Assembly: GCA_002786025.1 (NCBI GenBank) | Contig: NHNW01000086.1 | Location: 1 to 64,000, forward strand | Length of the DNA stretch: 64,000 nt | Source of the DNA: Zasmidium citrigriseum | Lineage: Eukaryota; Ascomycota; Dothideomycetes; Mycosphaerellales; Mycosphaerellaceae | Direction: 5' to 3' | In this document: piece after piece, positions 1 through 11,431 of the stretch | How the letters are laid out: every line of letters starts with the position of its first letter | Position numbering within the stretch: the stretch's first letter is position 1 | Position numbers and translations under genes: made by a program | The notes under the pieces: model-generated | What the model was told of the DNA's origin: nothing | Databases searched by the model: none | The model's input: only the letters and a program-made list of their open reading frames with translations

Positions 1-1125
1 GACGTCTATACTAACTATACTAGATTATCTTTACTAAAGAGTAGCTATCGAATAATAGTCGTCTAAGACTCTCGCGGTATATATAGGTAGAGTATACGAG
101 AGCCTAGACGGATAAGAGTATTCTCTTCCTCCTTAGACTTCCGTATAGGTACGTCCTTCTTAGCCTCTCGTACTATACTAGATATTTCCTCCCGTATAGC
201 GTCGAATACCCTCCTCCGAACGAACCGCTATATACTATCGATACTATTAGACGGTATCGAGGGTACTAGTACTACCTTAGACCCGAGCCTAGAATTAAAG
301 CTCGCCCTAGCCGTTATCTCTTCCTTAAACTATTTAGGTCTAACGGCTCCTCTGCTATCCCTAGGCTATAGTAGAGAGTATAGCTTATATCTAATAGTAT
401 CCTTCTACGTCTAGTCGTCTATAGTTACGTCTAGCCCTTATAGTACCTCTATTAGATACTAGACCTAGTTACGACGCTTGCGATAGTATACCTAGTCTAC
501 GGAGTCGGAACCGCTAAATAACTCTAGAAGGTCCTATCTATCTACTAGCTTATATCCCTATCCGATAGGAGCGTCTAGTATATACTTAGCGTACTTAGAC
601 GTATTAGACTAGCCGTACGAATCGCTATTCGAGGTACTATACGCTAACCCGTTATTCGCTATCTCTTCTATACCCTCCTCTTTAGACTATATATTATCCG
701 ACAAAACGAACGCTAGACTATCCGCTCTATCGAAAACCGTATCGTCGAACGTCGAATTCGTATCGTCGCCGCCGCCTAAAACATTAGAATTTGCTAGACT
801 TAACTATTTAGTATAGCGACTATAGGCTAGTATACTAGTAAAGCTACCTATAACTTTATACGCGTTAGTCTAGGCTCTCTAGTAATACTATTTTTATAAG
901 CGTTTATCGTTATACGTAGCGTCTAAAAGCCTTCGCGTCGCCGCTATATAAAATCTACGAGGAATAGCGTCGGACGCGAAACCTTTTAGAGGTTACGTAT
1001 AACGACGTATAGGGAAATAGACAATAGGAGCTTATTCGTTAGAGTAAATAGTATAAACTTACAGAGCGTTTTTTTCAAAATCGAGTCTAATAATATCGTC
1101 GTCGCGTAGGTTGAAAACTAGGCCT
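1..1125. repeat. RIP-mutated repeat remnant, left flank
   Basis: There is no usable reading frame here: TAG and TAA stops are dense in all frames. CA and TG dinucleotides are almost absent (none in the first 300 bases), while CG and TA are frequent. This is the expected outcome of RIP, which converts CpA to TpA on either strand of duplicated DNA. The block ends sharply near 1125, where CA and TG return. I cannot identify the original element; no target-site duplication or terminal repeat is visible because the block runs off the window. The stretch 1126-1379 is unmutated promoter and 5' UTR for the next gene. Confidence 0.8.
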
Positions 1126-1379
1126 TAGAATCATGCACATACAAAACGCGTGTGAAGGCTCAGAATCATCACCAGACGTGTCACTTGGGCCCTCAGACCA
1201 TCTCGCGATGGTCCGCGCAGCTTGCTGTGATTGGCGGACCAAGCGAAGAGATGGTCTGAGCTTCTGAGGCTAGTCCGCGCCTTCAAAAATGCCTCTTCAA
1301 AGTCGATTCCTTCCTCTGCCATCTTCCACAACAAAACATCTTCATCTTCTCTTCTTTGCATCTTCGGCGTGCGGCGACA

Positions 1380-3049
1380 ATGACGCCCGAATACAAGGCG
1401 GAGAAGATCGCCTCAGTATCGCATCTTGGCGGCGGCGGGATCTGGGAAATCAACCACGTTTCCCTAGTCGCTCCGGTACGACGAACCTTCTGTATCAGAT
1501 TTGATGGCTCTAATAACATATGCAGGGTGCCGCTTTGCTCTGGGCGATACTGCAGACTCGACAGAGCTTCTTCAAGCCTTATACCTTCGCCGCAGCATTT
1601 ACCGATTTCTTGATCCAGTGCGGTGCCATCCTCTGTGCGACGACGGTCTATTCTGGCGCTCCCCAGGTCCTGAACGGACTTCTCATTCTCCCTGCCGTTG
1701 CTGCCTACCTGCAACCCACCACCGAGTCAGAGAAGCCTGCAAAGGTGAAGGCAGACGAAAATGACAAAGCTACCAACTCGAAGGAGAATGAAGCCAACGA
1801 CCCCAAAGATCCACTCCCGGTCAAGCCATTCATCACTGCCTATCGAGGAGCCATGATGATCATCACATGTTCAAGCATTCTGGCAGTTGACTTCCCATCT
1901 GTCTTCCCTCGACGCTTCGCCAAGACCGAATCGTTCGGCACTTCGCTCATGGACATGGGGGTTGGATCCTTCGTCTTCGCTGCCGGCATTGTCGCTGCTC
2001 GCCAACAGTTGAAAGAGCAGCATGCTGCATCTCGATCGATGATCTCTCGTCTGAGAGAAGCCATGCGCCATTCGTTGCCGCTTTTCATCCTTGGAATTGT
2101 CCGGTTGTTGAGCGTCAAGGGCTTGGACTACGCCGAACATGTCAGCGAATATGGAGTGCACTGGAACTTCTTCTTTACCCTGGCATTCCTCTCTCCAGCG
2201 ATTGCGATCTTGCAGCCGGTGCTGCGATGGATCCCAACATACAACATTTTCGCTTTCGCCCTCGCCATTGGCTACGAATTGATCCTCTTTTGCATCCCGG
2301 ATATGAAAGTCTTCATCATCCTCTCGGAGCGCAAACCTGGTGACTTCCTTTCTCAGAACAGGGAAGGCATCTTCTCCTTCCTCGGATACCTGGCAATCTT
2401 CATTTCTGGGATGGGAATTGGTCTGAACATTCTCACGCGTGACCCAGTACCGGAAGAACCCCAGGCCCCGCCCGAGAAGGATGGCATGGACGAAGATGCG
2501 GATTGGCTGGCATCTGTCCTTGGTGGAAGTGGCGAAGGCGAAGAGACCAAACCAAAACAGCCGCCGATCGAAGTCCCTCAGCTCAAGCCAGAATGGCCAA
2601 AGCAAGCACTGCCGCGATTGATCTTCTGGACGGGACTCTGGTTCGTCTTTGCACTCTGGGCAATGTGGAGATACGGTCCACGACTTTTCGTGTCTCGACG
2701 CATGGCGAATCTGGCATACGTGTGCTGGGTCTGCTCCTTCAACACCGCGCAGCTCCTGCTCTTCTGCCTTGTGGAGACTGTCATGTTTCCAAACATCTAC
2801 AAAGCCAAGACAAAGAAAGCGGAGCAACAGCGCATTCGAGATGCGACGAGCAGAGTCATGGCTGCCTTCAATCGCAACGGTCTGGCCCTGTTCCTACTCG
2901 CCAACCTCTTGACGGGCGTCATCAATATGACCATGCCGACGATTCACATGAATGAGGTTACGTCCATGATTGTGCTTGGGGTTTACATGGCCATCATTTG
3001 TGGAGTAGGGCTCGTCCTGGACGCCTACAATATTTCGATCAAGTTGTAG
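1380..3049 (+). CDS. GWT1: GPI-anchored wall transfer protein, inositol acyltransferase
   Basis: GWT1/PIG-W acylates the inositol of GlcN-PI early in GPI-anchor synthesis in the ER membrane. It is the target of gepinacin- and manogepix-type antifungals. The model has two exons, 1380-1475 and 1526-3049, joined by a 50-base phase-0 intron (GTACG...TGCAG), giving 539 residues. Residues 1-32 contain the family's N-terminal signature (YKxEK...GGGIWEINHVSLVAP). The second exon resumes directly with GAALLWAILQTRQSF. Many hydrophobic membrane segments follow, with a charged loop at about residues 85-115 (KPAKVKADENDK) and another at about 350-390 rich in Glu and Pro. The length fits fungal GWT1 (about 480-550). 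The start at 1380 is preferred because the in-frame ATG at 1520 would remove the conserved N-terminus. Confidence 0.93.
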
Positions 3050-3269
3050 TGGGACTGTATGCAACACGCAGATATCGGCTTTATCGCGAGCTCTGGTTGT
3101 CTAAAATTCACTGTCAGGGTCATTGTTATTCTCGTGTTTGGCTTCAGACTTCCTCACAAAGCTCAGCCCGATCCGGCATTGGGTGGTTCGCCTTTGTCAC
3201 TAAACCTTTGACAAGCATCCGACTTGTGAGTCTCTTGCATCTCTGTACAGCATTCCCCGACACGGAACG

Positions 3270-5581
3270 TTGGCAATGGCTAACAGGGCGCATACACGAG
3301 AGTTGTTCATCGAATACGTGCAGCGCTATCGAGGCCGTACAAGTAGGTCTGAATGTTTTACGCACAGACACAATCATTATCTAATACAATCTACAGAGGC
3401 AGTAAGACAAGAGCTCTTAAGAGAATGGAGAGACAATTTCGACGGTGTCGAGCGAAACAATATCATTTTCGGGCTTCGCCGAATCTACGACCTGAAGAAG
3501 GTAGCAAGCTCGCTCAAGCTTGATGCGAATGCATTCGTAGTACCAGCTCGTGCTGCAATCGACGATGCTCACCCTGTGAACGCTCAAAATTTCAACACAC
3601 TTTACACAACGGCGATAGCTGGTCTAGAACGCTATCGCACTGCGCAAGATGCGTTGATACAGGCCCACAAAGCGCTGAGAGACGATCTGAACGAGTTCGG
3701 TGCCGAGAATGCGACCTATTACACCAGCACACGATGGATCAGCGATGAGCGGGATGAGTTATATGAGATTGGGGATCAAATTGAGAGGTACATGCAGCGG
3801 ATCGATCAACAGCAAGTGCCTGAGCATCCGGCCGGAACACCGAAAATGCCTTTCAGCTGGCTCTCGCCCAGGCGATATGGACGACAGAGACAGGAGCAAA
3901 GAAGACAGGACCGCATTGCGCAGGATGCAGGTCTCCTTCTCCCAGGTCCGAACGCCAACACTCGCCGGTGGGAGCCCTGGCTTGCCTTGGCTGGAGGCCT
4001 CTCGACATCGGTACTTTGGATACAAGGAGATAATGCAGGAAATGTCACAGATGTGAGGACTTTTCTGAACTTATGAGTGTGTTCGAGGATCGAGCTAACT
4101 TCAGACAGAGGACTGTCCGCAAAGAAGTCGGGTACGACGGAGACAAATGGTACGATGCGCGCGAATGGGATGGCAATCCCAAAAACGAATCGAATCGACT
4201 CCCTCTCGAGATGTCGTGTAATCAGGCTATGGCTGACGTTACACCCACGGTGGTTGCTCCACGAGAGGATGTCTCTATGGCGAATGGGCGTCGTTTCATT
4301 GACAATATCACGAGAAAGTACCGATTATACCTCAATTGGTGTCCGCATGGCGACTTGCACGATGTTGGAGACCGGAACGATGAGATACCGGAACCATTTC
4401 TTTGGTTTCTGGCGGAGTCTTTGGCGGAGAGTGCTCTGGCTATGGAGATGGGCCATGGCGACCCCGAAAATGCCGATGCGGTTGATGGGTGGGAACAGAT
4501 CGTGCACCGGTATGGCTGCCCTCCTGGCTTGTGTCTGACTAATTCATTTACTGACCGACGAAAGGGATTTCAAAACGGCGAACGTGTTCATGGATGCACC
4601 TCATGCTACCTATTACCCCGACTATCCCCAACCCAAACTTGGCGACTGGTAGAACACGCCTCTCCCGAACGCCATTGCATGGCACTGACATATCGTTGTA
4701 GGAACCTTGCCTTCAAAACCGGGCCAGATGATGCGCAGAACCCACATTGGTACACTGATCTTGGGACGCCCGGTCACCTTGCACCCGAGATGAATTCCTT
4801 CGTCCACCGGGATACTCTGGAGCCTCTTGGCGAGAAGATGCTTGCCCATACAAATGTAAGTACCGCAATGGTGGACATGAACCCATTCTAACAATTCCAG
4901 GTCTGGGGCATCGGCATCGTCCTCTACACCTTGATCACAAGAGAAGAACCTCCAGAGCTGCAATGGCTCGGCGACGCAGCGGTGGATTTCTCTACGTTCG
5001 ACCCTGTGAATAACCGAGCGGCTTACGCCCGATACTCGAACGAGCTGATCCTTTTGATGCGAAATTGTCTGCATCATAATGTGACACAGCGACGGAGCCC
5101 TGCGGCGCTGCTTGCAAGGATTCGATATTTGATGAACCATCCAACGATTGGTCCGGCTCTGCATCGGGGTATGAGGGATGGGTCGGCTGGTCCTGCTGTT
5201 AGACAGAATGAGGAGCTGCTGTATGGGCCTGATGATTATGCGGTAGGGTTGGCGCTGGATCAATTGCCGGAGCGGCGGCGTGAGGATGGGGATGAAGATG
5301 AGGATGATGACGATGGTGATGGTAATAATGGAGGAGGAGGAGGACCGCCAGGAGGAGCACCGCCTGGAGGAGGACCAGGAAGACGGGATGATGACGACGA
5401 TAGCGACGACGAGAACAACAACGGCGGGCCTACAGGGGGAGGGGGAGGAGGAGGATATGGCGTTGACGAAGCCATGGATGAAGTTGCCGAGGGGATGCCG
5501 CAGCCAGAACTTGATCCTGGTGCAGTACTGGACGACAATGCCGAGTCGGAAGCGGGTTCCAACTTTGATGAGGGAGATTGA
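3270..5581 (+). CDS. Protein kinase-like protein KinA with N-terminal helical domain
   Basis: Six exons: 3270-3342, 3397-4052, 4109-4509, 4565-4648, 4702-4855, 4901-5581 (682 aa). Residues 1-240 are charged and helical with no domain I recognise, then a kinase fold follows. The loop LAGGLSTSVLW replaces a glycine loop, and RTVRK (244-248) supplies the probable ATP lysine. The catalytic loop is HRDFKTANVF (HRD at 376-378), the magnesium motif reads D404-W-N instead of DFG, and LAPE lies near 432. The C-terminal tail (about 550-682) is acidic and glycine-rich (DEDEDDDD, GGGGG). All five intron positions match KinB at 6780-8802, and two internal exons have identical lengths (84 and 154 nt), so the two are paralogues. 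HPAGTxKMP is shared before the kinase fold. The substrate is unknown. Start choice between ATG 3270 and 3276 is open. Confidence 0.85.
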
Positions 5582-5694
5582 TTTCGCGCATCATAACAAG
5601 TCAGCAAAACGAATACAGAAATCGGGGGACAAGCTTCGTCTGCCAAGATCAACTTCATCACTCGATTCGACTAGCATCTTTCACCGTGCGGTCT

Positions 5695-6076
5695 TTAAGA
5701 AGGAGCCTGACAAAGCAGCGAAGCAACATTGCCCTATCCGACATCAGCCCCAAACCCATCCAAGCCAAAGCCTTCTCAATACTTACAATCGGCAGAATAC
5801 AACACGAAGCAGTACGCCCCTCATCGGCACAAGCCTCCTCAAACTCCGGAATTGTCTGTGGCTCGCCCGTGGCTGTAGAAGTGTTAGCTTTTGTATAGCA
5901 TGCGGTGGAGAGAACCTACGATTCTGGCAATTCACGTCGGCGACGCCTAGGACGTCGAGCTGGCAGCATTGCGGTTGACCGCTGTAGCAGAGGTCTGCGA
6001 CTTGACGGTGTTGAAGTGGTGTGGCGATGGCCATGCTTGTCGAGGTAGCGAGGAGGGTGATTGTCGAGAAGTGCAT
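5695..6076 (-). CDS. Class II hydrophobin
   Basis: Three exons, transcribed right to left: 6076-5920, 5887-5787 and 5733-5695 (98 aa). Hydrophobins are secreted amphipathic proteins that coat hyphae and conidia. Residues 1-19 are a signal peptide (MHFSTITLLATSTSMAIA, then TP). The eight-cysteine pattern is complete: C-x6-CC-x11-C-x21-C-x8-CC-x11-C. The block PQCCQLDVLGVADVNC is typical of class II (compare cerato-ulmin). The last cysteine appears only if a 53-base intron (5734-5786, GTAAGT...GATAG) is removed; the final 13-codon exon then ends SLLCQAPS. Read without that intron, Cys8 would be lost and a non-hydrophobin tail added. The C4-C5 loop is longer than the usual 16 residues. The gene lies between two kinase paralogues. 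Confidence 0.9.
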
Positions 6077-6779
6077 CTTTGATGACTGGTTGAAAATCTT
6101 TGTGCGAAGCTAGAATGTATCGATTGAAGGATTGTTGAAGAGTCTACGTTCTTATGTATCCGCATCTCCAATCAAGACCGTCTCCAAATGATATCATATC
6201 ATCATGGCCTTTGCTTCTCTCCATCGAAATACCTGTTCATCGTCGGTATATCTTGCTCTCCAACGACGACCCTAGTAAAGAGACCCTTCGCTTGAGGATT
6301 ATGATCGCTCGCTAAAAGATATATACTAGGTCTCGTCGCACTATACGTAGATCATGAGATGTGTGAGTTACTCAATTGGACGCCATCGTGCAAGGAACCA
6401 GGAAATATTCATCTGCCGTTCTAGTTTCGCCCCGTCGCTAAGTAGACGAGAGATGCAATTACGTCGTCGATGTTCTAGACGACCGATGTCGTCGGGCATT
6501 TACTGGAAAGTATTCAGAACAAGTACGTTTTGGCAATGACGTTGAAGGAGGATCAAGGAACATATCTCTCTACCCGATGTGTCGCAAGAGCTGATTGCAC
6601 GAACCTTCAAGCACGCTAATGGCTGTTCTTTTCCGATGGCCGGAAAATGCAGCCGGCTTTCACATGCAAATCTCGCAAGCATCGGTTGAATCTTCCGTGG
6701 GCTGGAAACCACTTCGCCTGTAATAGACAACATGGAATCCCTCCATATCGAACAGCCTATCCCCATCACCAACCAAACC
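6077..6779. other. Intergenic: hydrophobin promoter and KinB 3' flank
   Basis: I see no gene. Roughly 6290-6350 and 6420-6495 have the TA/CG-rich, CA/TG-poor look of RIP-mutated repeat scraps, but they are short and unidentifiable. The part next to 6076 must carry the hydrophobin promoter. Confidence 0.5.
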
Positions 6780-8802
6780 TCAAGGCAACGCCCCCCTCGC
6801 CAACCCAACACGATAAACATCCGCCCCAAAATCCACCCAATTCCGATCCGCATCATCCCCATCAATCGGATTCGCCGCCATGCTGAGCGCCGGAATCCCA
6901 GCCACACGACCCGCGATAACATCCTCGACGACGGCCAACAGGGCCGTGGGCGTCGGGCGATTACGCGGATCAGGTTGCAGGCACAAGAGCATGGTGTCGC
7001 GGAGGTGCGCGCTGTAAGGGATGTAGTTGTTGTTAAGGGCGGCGGGGAAGTGGCGGTTGTAGTCGCGAGAGGGGTCGCCGTGCCAGGTGCAGTCGGGGGG
7101 TGAGCCGTTGAGGGTCATGAGGGTGTAGAGGATTATGCCTGTGCCCCAGATCTTTTGAGGGGGAGGAGGAGTTAGTCGTGGGTTTTTAAGTGGGTGGTGG
7201 TGGGGTTTTCTTACGTTTGTGTGCGCGAGCATCTTCGGGCCCAGGGGTCGGAGGGTTGCTTGGTCTACGAAGGCGCATTGTTCGGGTGGGTAGAAACCTG
7301 GAGTGCCTTTGTCTTGGTACCAGTGAGGGTTTCCGGTGTCGAGGTGAGTGGTGCGGATGGCTAGGCCCCTGTGGGAATGTTAGTGAAGACCCGCGTGTGG
7401 AGAGATTGATGTTGGACTCACCAGTCGCCGACTAGAGGCTGAGGATAGTTTGGAAAGAAATTCGGATTCGCTGCGTCGAGGAAGATATTGCCTGGTTTCA
7501 AGTCCCTGTGTGCGAGATGCCGTTGTCAGTGGTCTCTCCAACTGCTTGATTGTGACTGAACTTACCGATGCACAATCTCCTCCCACTGTGCCAATGGCCC
7601 TGCCAATAGGCCGACGGCAGGAGGCACAAAACCCTGCTGCATCCCCAACGCCACCTGAGCCAGATTCCTCGCCACATACCAGATGAATTGCTCAGGCACA
7701 GGAGTCCCGTTACGACGATGGCGATTGATGACGCCGTGCAAGTCTCCATGCGGACACCAGCTGACGTAAAGCCGATAGCTACGAAGCGTCGTGTCCTGGA
7801 GCGCACGGATGGAAGCGTTATCGAAATTGGTTCGGGGGGCCACGACTGCCGCCCACGGTACATTGTCCATCGCGCCATGGCAGTGGAGTTCGAGCGGATG
7901 GCGTTCGCCTTCGTCGTCTACGAAACCAGCCCAGTTCCGGACGTCGTACCATTGTTGGGTGGTGAAGTAGGCGTCTTTGCGGACCATTCTCTGTTTTGAG
8001 ATGATTGTGTTAGCGTTTGTGAAGGATGAAATAGGCCTCAATGAGGAATGTGAAGTTACTTACGTCGTTGACGTTGTTCGCCGCATCCAGTCGGACCCAT
8101 AAATATGCGCTGGACATACCGCCCTGCAAAGGTCTCACTGCCTCCCATCCCCCGACGGGATGGTTACCCAACGTCCCCGTAATGCGATGCCCAGCATTCA
8201 CTCCTGCACTTCGCCTAACGTGAATGTCCTTCGCCAGCCATTGCGTAGGCATCTTCCTCGTACCGGCGGGATGCTGACGAACAACCTGTCCATCCATCGC
8301 CTGCTGTAATGCATTGATCGAATTCTGTATTCCAGCTATCTTGCGTTGCGCGTCTCCTTGCATTCGCTGGGTGAACGCCCGCGAATGTCCGTGCTGAGAC
8401 TGCTGCATCCGGTCCAAGTCTCCATAGGCCCGAACAAGCTTATCCACGGCTTCGAGATGTTGCTTGTGCGATTTCACGGCATGTGCGTGGTGATTGTGGA
8501 ACTCAGTCGCCGTGGCCGCCGTGTTCGGTACGCCGTTCGCCCGGTCTGTATCATCGGCGGCGAGGTCCTTCCAGGCTTGTTCGGCGGCGATGCAGTCAAG
8601 GACGTTGTGATGGCTGCGAGCGATTGCTGCCCTCTGGGCGGGGGTCTTGGTCCCCCATTCTTGCTCTATTTGATCATGAGTGCGTTCTGCATGCGACATG
8701 GTCAGTAGAGCGAAAGTAACCACATGAATTGTACTGACTAGCGCGTCCTCGAGCTTTGGTTTCGTACTCCTCGAAGTCCTTCCAAGTTGTTCTCCTGACC
8801 AT
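6780..8802 (-). CDS. Protein kinase-like protein KinB, paralogue of KinA
   Basis: Six exons, transcribed right to left: 8802-8739, 8686-8064, 7990-7566, 7505-7422, 7368-7215, 7151-6780 (573 aa). The start MVRRTTWKDFEEY lies in a 64-base first exon; its phase-1 junction (GRA|K) matches KinA (GRT|K). The N-terminal 210 residues are Ala/Gln/His-rich and helical. The kinase fold has LQGGMSSAYLW, RMVRK (230-234), HRDLKPGNIFLD (HRD at 370-372), D398-W-G in place of DFG, and a TPGFYPPE activation-segment end. Invariant Lys, catalytic Asp, Asn and metal Asp are all present, so activity is plausible. KinB lacks the acidic/glycine-rich tail of KinA. It converges on KinA with the hydrophobin between them. 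Intron positions and two exon lengths are the same as in KinA. Confidence 0.85.
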
Positions 8803-9280
8803 GGTGATTATGCTGAGCTTGGGGATGATGCGGCAAAATTTTGTAGCAAGGAAGGTACGTCCCACGCTTTGGATGCCTTTGTGGATTGAGCAGATAGCGA
8901 CAAAGGTCCAGTCCCCATCGCCGGTTCGGGAAGTCGTTTGTACGAGACAAAGGAAGGATAAAAGTTGAGGACTGGGCCATTGAGACCACACCTAGACAAA
9001 GCCGAAATTGATGGACCTGCCAACTTGACGGCATTATCGTGATACTCGATATCCTACTGCGGATGTCAGCAACTGCGCTAACCATCAAGTCTACCTCATG
9101 CGATCCGTCGTTATTGCTATACATCCATCAGCAATCTCTCGGCGACCATCTCGGCCGTCTAGACTTGTCGCGCAAACCCTCCCTTCTCGGTGTCTCCAAG
9201 GTACTCTTCTTCTGCTGTCCCAAGAGCACCGTCCTCGCCACCTCCGCATCAGCCAAGACCTGCTCGTTGATGGTCCTGTT
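8803..9280. promoter_or_regulatory. Intergenic: KinB promoter and NGG1 3' flank
   Basis: Short frames overlapping this stretch show no family features. It must hold the promoter of KinB (start at 8802) and the terminator region of the upstream minus-strand gene. I see no clear TATA box or other element. Confidence 0.4.
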
Positions 9281-11431
9281 CTACTCCCCATCAACATCTG
9301 CCTCCGCCTCCCTCTCCTGCTTCTCCAGTCGCTTCATGCTCGCGTCGTCGAAAATGGTCTCCCCGTCACCGGGAATGTTGGGCCTACCGTGACTCACCAC
9401 GGGACCAACCATTTCGGTCCACTCTCGTCTCTTCTGCATGAGTGCACGAACGCCGTCGCTAACGCCGCGGCCGCCCACGACACCGGAAGCCACGCCTTTT
9501 TGGCCTGGCCGAGCTTGCGAGCCGCCCTTCTTTTTGCTGGGATTGGCGAGGGATCTGTTGCGCTTGAGGTATGCGGCGTTGACTTGATTGTCGAGATCGT
9601 CGGCGATGTTGGAGTACTCTTGCATTGCCATGCGTTCTTCAGTCAATTCGAGAACTCGGGCTTTCCGGACGTTGTTCAAGCGGCTGATTCGGCGAAGTTC
9701 GTGTTGGAGGGTGCGCAGACGAGCGGCAACCTCGTCGTCTTCGTGAGATTCATACTTTGGCGTTTCGTCGGGCTCCAGGATACCAATGTATTTCAATTCT
9801 TGATGTATGCGCTGCTCTAAGGATTCGTAGTCGAGGTTCGGGACGTTGAGGGGTCGTGGAGCATCAGCAGGCAGGTATGTTGCAGGCTTGAACTCTTCTG
9901 CGCCGGCAGTTGGTGGAGGATCGGGTGCCTCAGCATCGCCGTTGACCATGGAGGTGTCAGGATCGTCATGATCGTCCTTGTCCTTGTCCCGTCTCGCAGC
10001 GTTCGGCGCAGGGCGCAGGAGCGAAAGTAGTCGGCTGGTGACAGGACCCATGCTGATGGTGTCTTGATCGGCGATGTCATCCTCCATATCTTCCATACTG
10101 CCTCTCGCCTCATTCGGGTTGTTGATGTGTTTCTGTGGCGGCTCGGTGCCTGTGGCATCCTCACTCGCCCAAACATCGCGATAGCCCTTGTTCCCACGAA
10201 CGGGCATGTTGAGTGCTGTCGTATTGTCAGGCCGCTCCTTCAAGAAAGCGACATCTTCCTCAGTGTAAGGGCGAATGTATGGCTCGATGAAGGTTTGGAA
10301 CGTCGTGAAATTGACTTGATTCTGAGGCTTCTGGTTCTGTTGCGCAGTGAAATCAATATCGGGTGGGTCGCCGGCCGTGAGATGTCTGAGGTCATTGTCG
10401 GGCCATTTGGCCACGTTAAGAATGGCCTTCTTTTCTTCGTAACTCATGTCGTCGTCAAGGTCTCGTATATCGTAAATGATGGGGTCGTTGCCAATGGTGG
10501 GGTCCTTTCCGAAGATGCGCTCGTACAGAGGTGCCATCGAGGGTGGCTCAGCATGTGAGTCGCCCGATTCTGAGTTCGAGTCTGCAGTGTCCATGAGATC
10601 TGGCGCAACGGTGCCTGGCTGGATGGGTGGTGAAGGTGGTGGCGGCTGGCCTGCAAGCATAGCGAGTGGTTAGCAATGTGTTGATGTAGAGAAGAGAGGG
10701 TGATGTCGAGGCGAGGCGTCCAAGTGACCGCGACCGACGCTAGTGAGTGCACGGGCGCAGTCACATGCAGACAGCAAGTGAATGGATCTAGACCTACCTT
10801 GATGAACACCCACCCCATCCTGTCGAGCCAAGCCATGTGCTCCAACATTTGGCAAGCTCTCCCTCTTAGCTTTCGTCTCTGGATCTTCATCTACATCCAT
10901 CTCGTCATGACTCCTCTTCTTACTGGGCGTCTTCTTCTCTTTCCGCTTGTCATCCTCCTCCCGCTTGATCTTAGCCCTCTCGGCCTCCGCTCGCGCTGCC
11001 TCTTGCTCCCGCTCCACCTGTGCGCGCTCTTTACGCCTCTGCACAAGCTGGCGCATGCTTCTATCGCACACCTCCCCGCGCTTGGTCATGAAGCGATTGA
11101 CAGTATCGCGGATTTTGTCGTGCAGGCCATGGAGGTCGCGTGCCACTGGCGGGTCGCCTGCTTTTGAGCCCGACGCACTTGTCTTCTCGATCAGAGCTTC
11201 TATGCTCGGCTCGGAGGATATCAAGGCTGCGGTCGAAGTGTGGAGATAGGGCGTCTCGGAGGGCATACCGGCGGCAGGAGCAGCGTTGGTGGAAGGCGTG
11301 GCGGTTCGCGGGGTGGGAGGTGAGGTCTCAGTGAGAGCAGAGACCGGGGTAGAATGGCGACTAGCCGAGCGACGATCGGACTGTTTGCTAGACTTGCCCT
11401 GGGTGCCCTTCTTGGAAGCGGTAGGAGCCAT
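9281..11431 (-). CDS. NGG1: SAGA/ADA complex subunit Ada3 (Ngg1)
   Basis: Ada3/Ngg1 bridges Gcn5 and Ada2 in the histone-acetyltransferase module of SAGA and ADA in the nucleus. Two exons, 11431-10798 and 10650-9281 (667 aa), are joined by a 147-base phase-1 intron (GTAGGT...TTGCAG). Residues 1-100 are Ser/Thr/Pro-rich. About 110-200 is a charged helical region with a basic NLS-like stretch (KKTPSKKRSHDEMDVD). The Ada3 C-terminal domain starts near 480 with LDYESLEQRIHQELKYIGIL, followed by a coiled coil (LRTLQHELRRISRLNNVRKARVLEL is its core region, about 520-545). YERIFGKDPTIGNDPIIYDI near 260 is also typical of fungal Ada3. It shares a divergent promoter with the RING gene. Confidence 0.85.

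Noticed and set aside
1871..2827. 318-aa frame antisense to GWT1
   Set aside because: It is the mirror of a clearly coding gene, with no domain or splice support.
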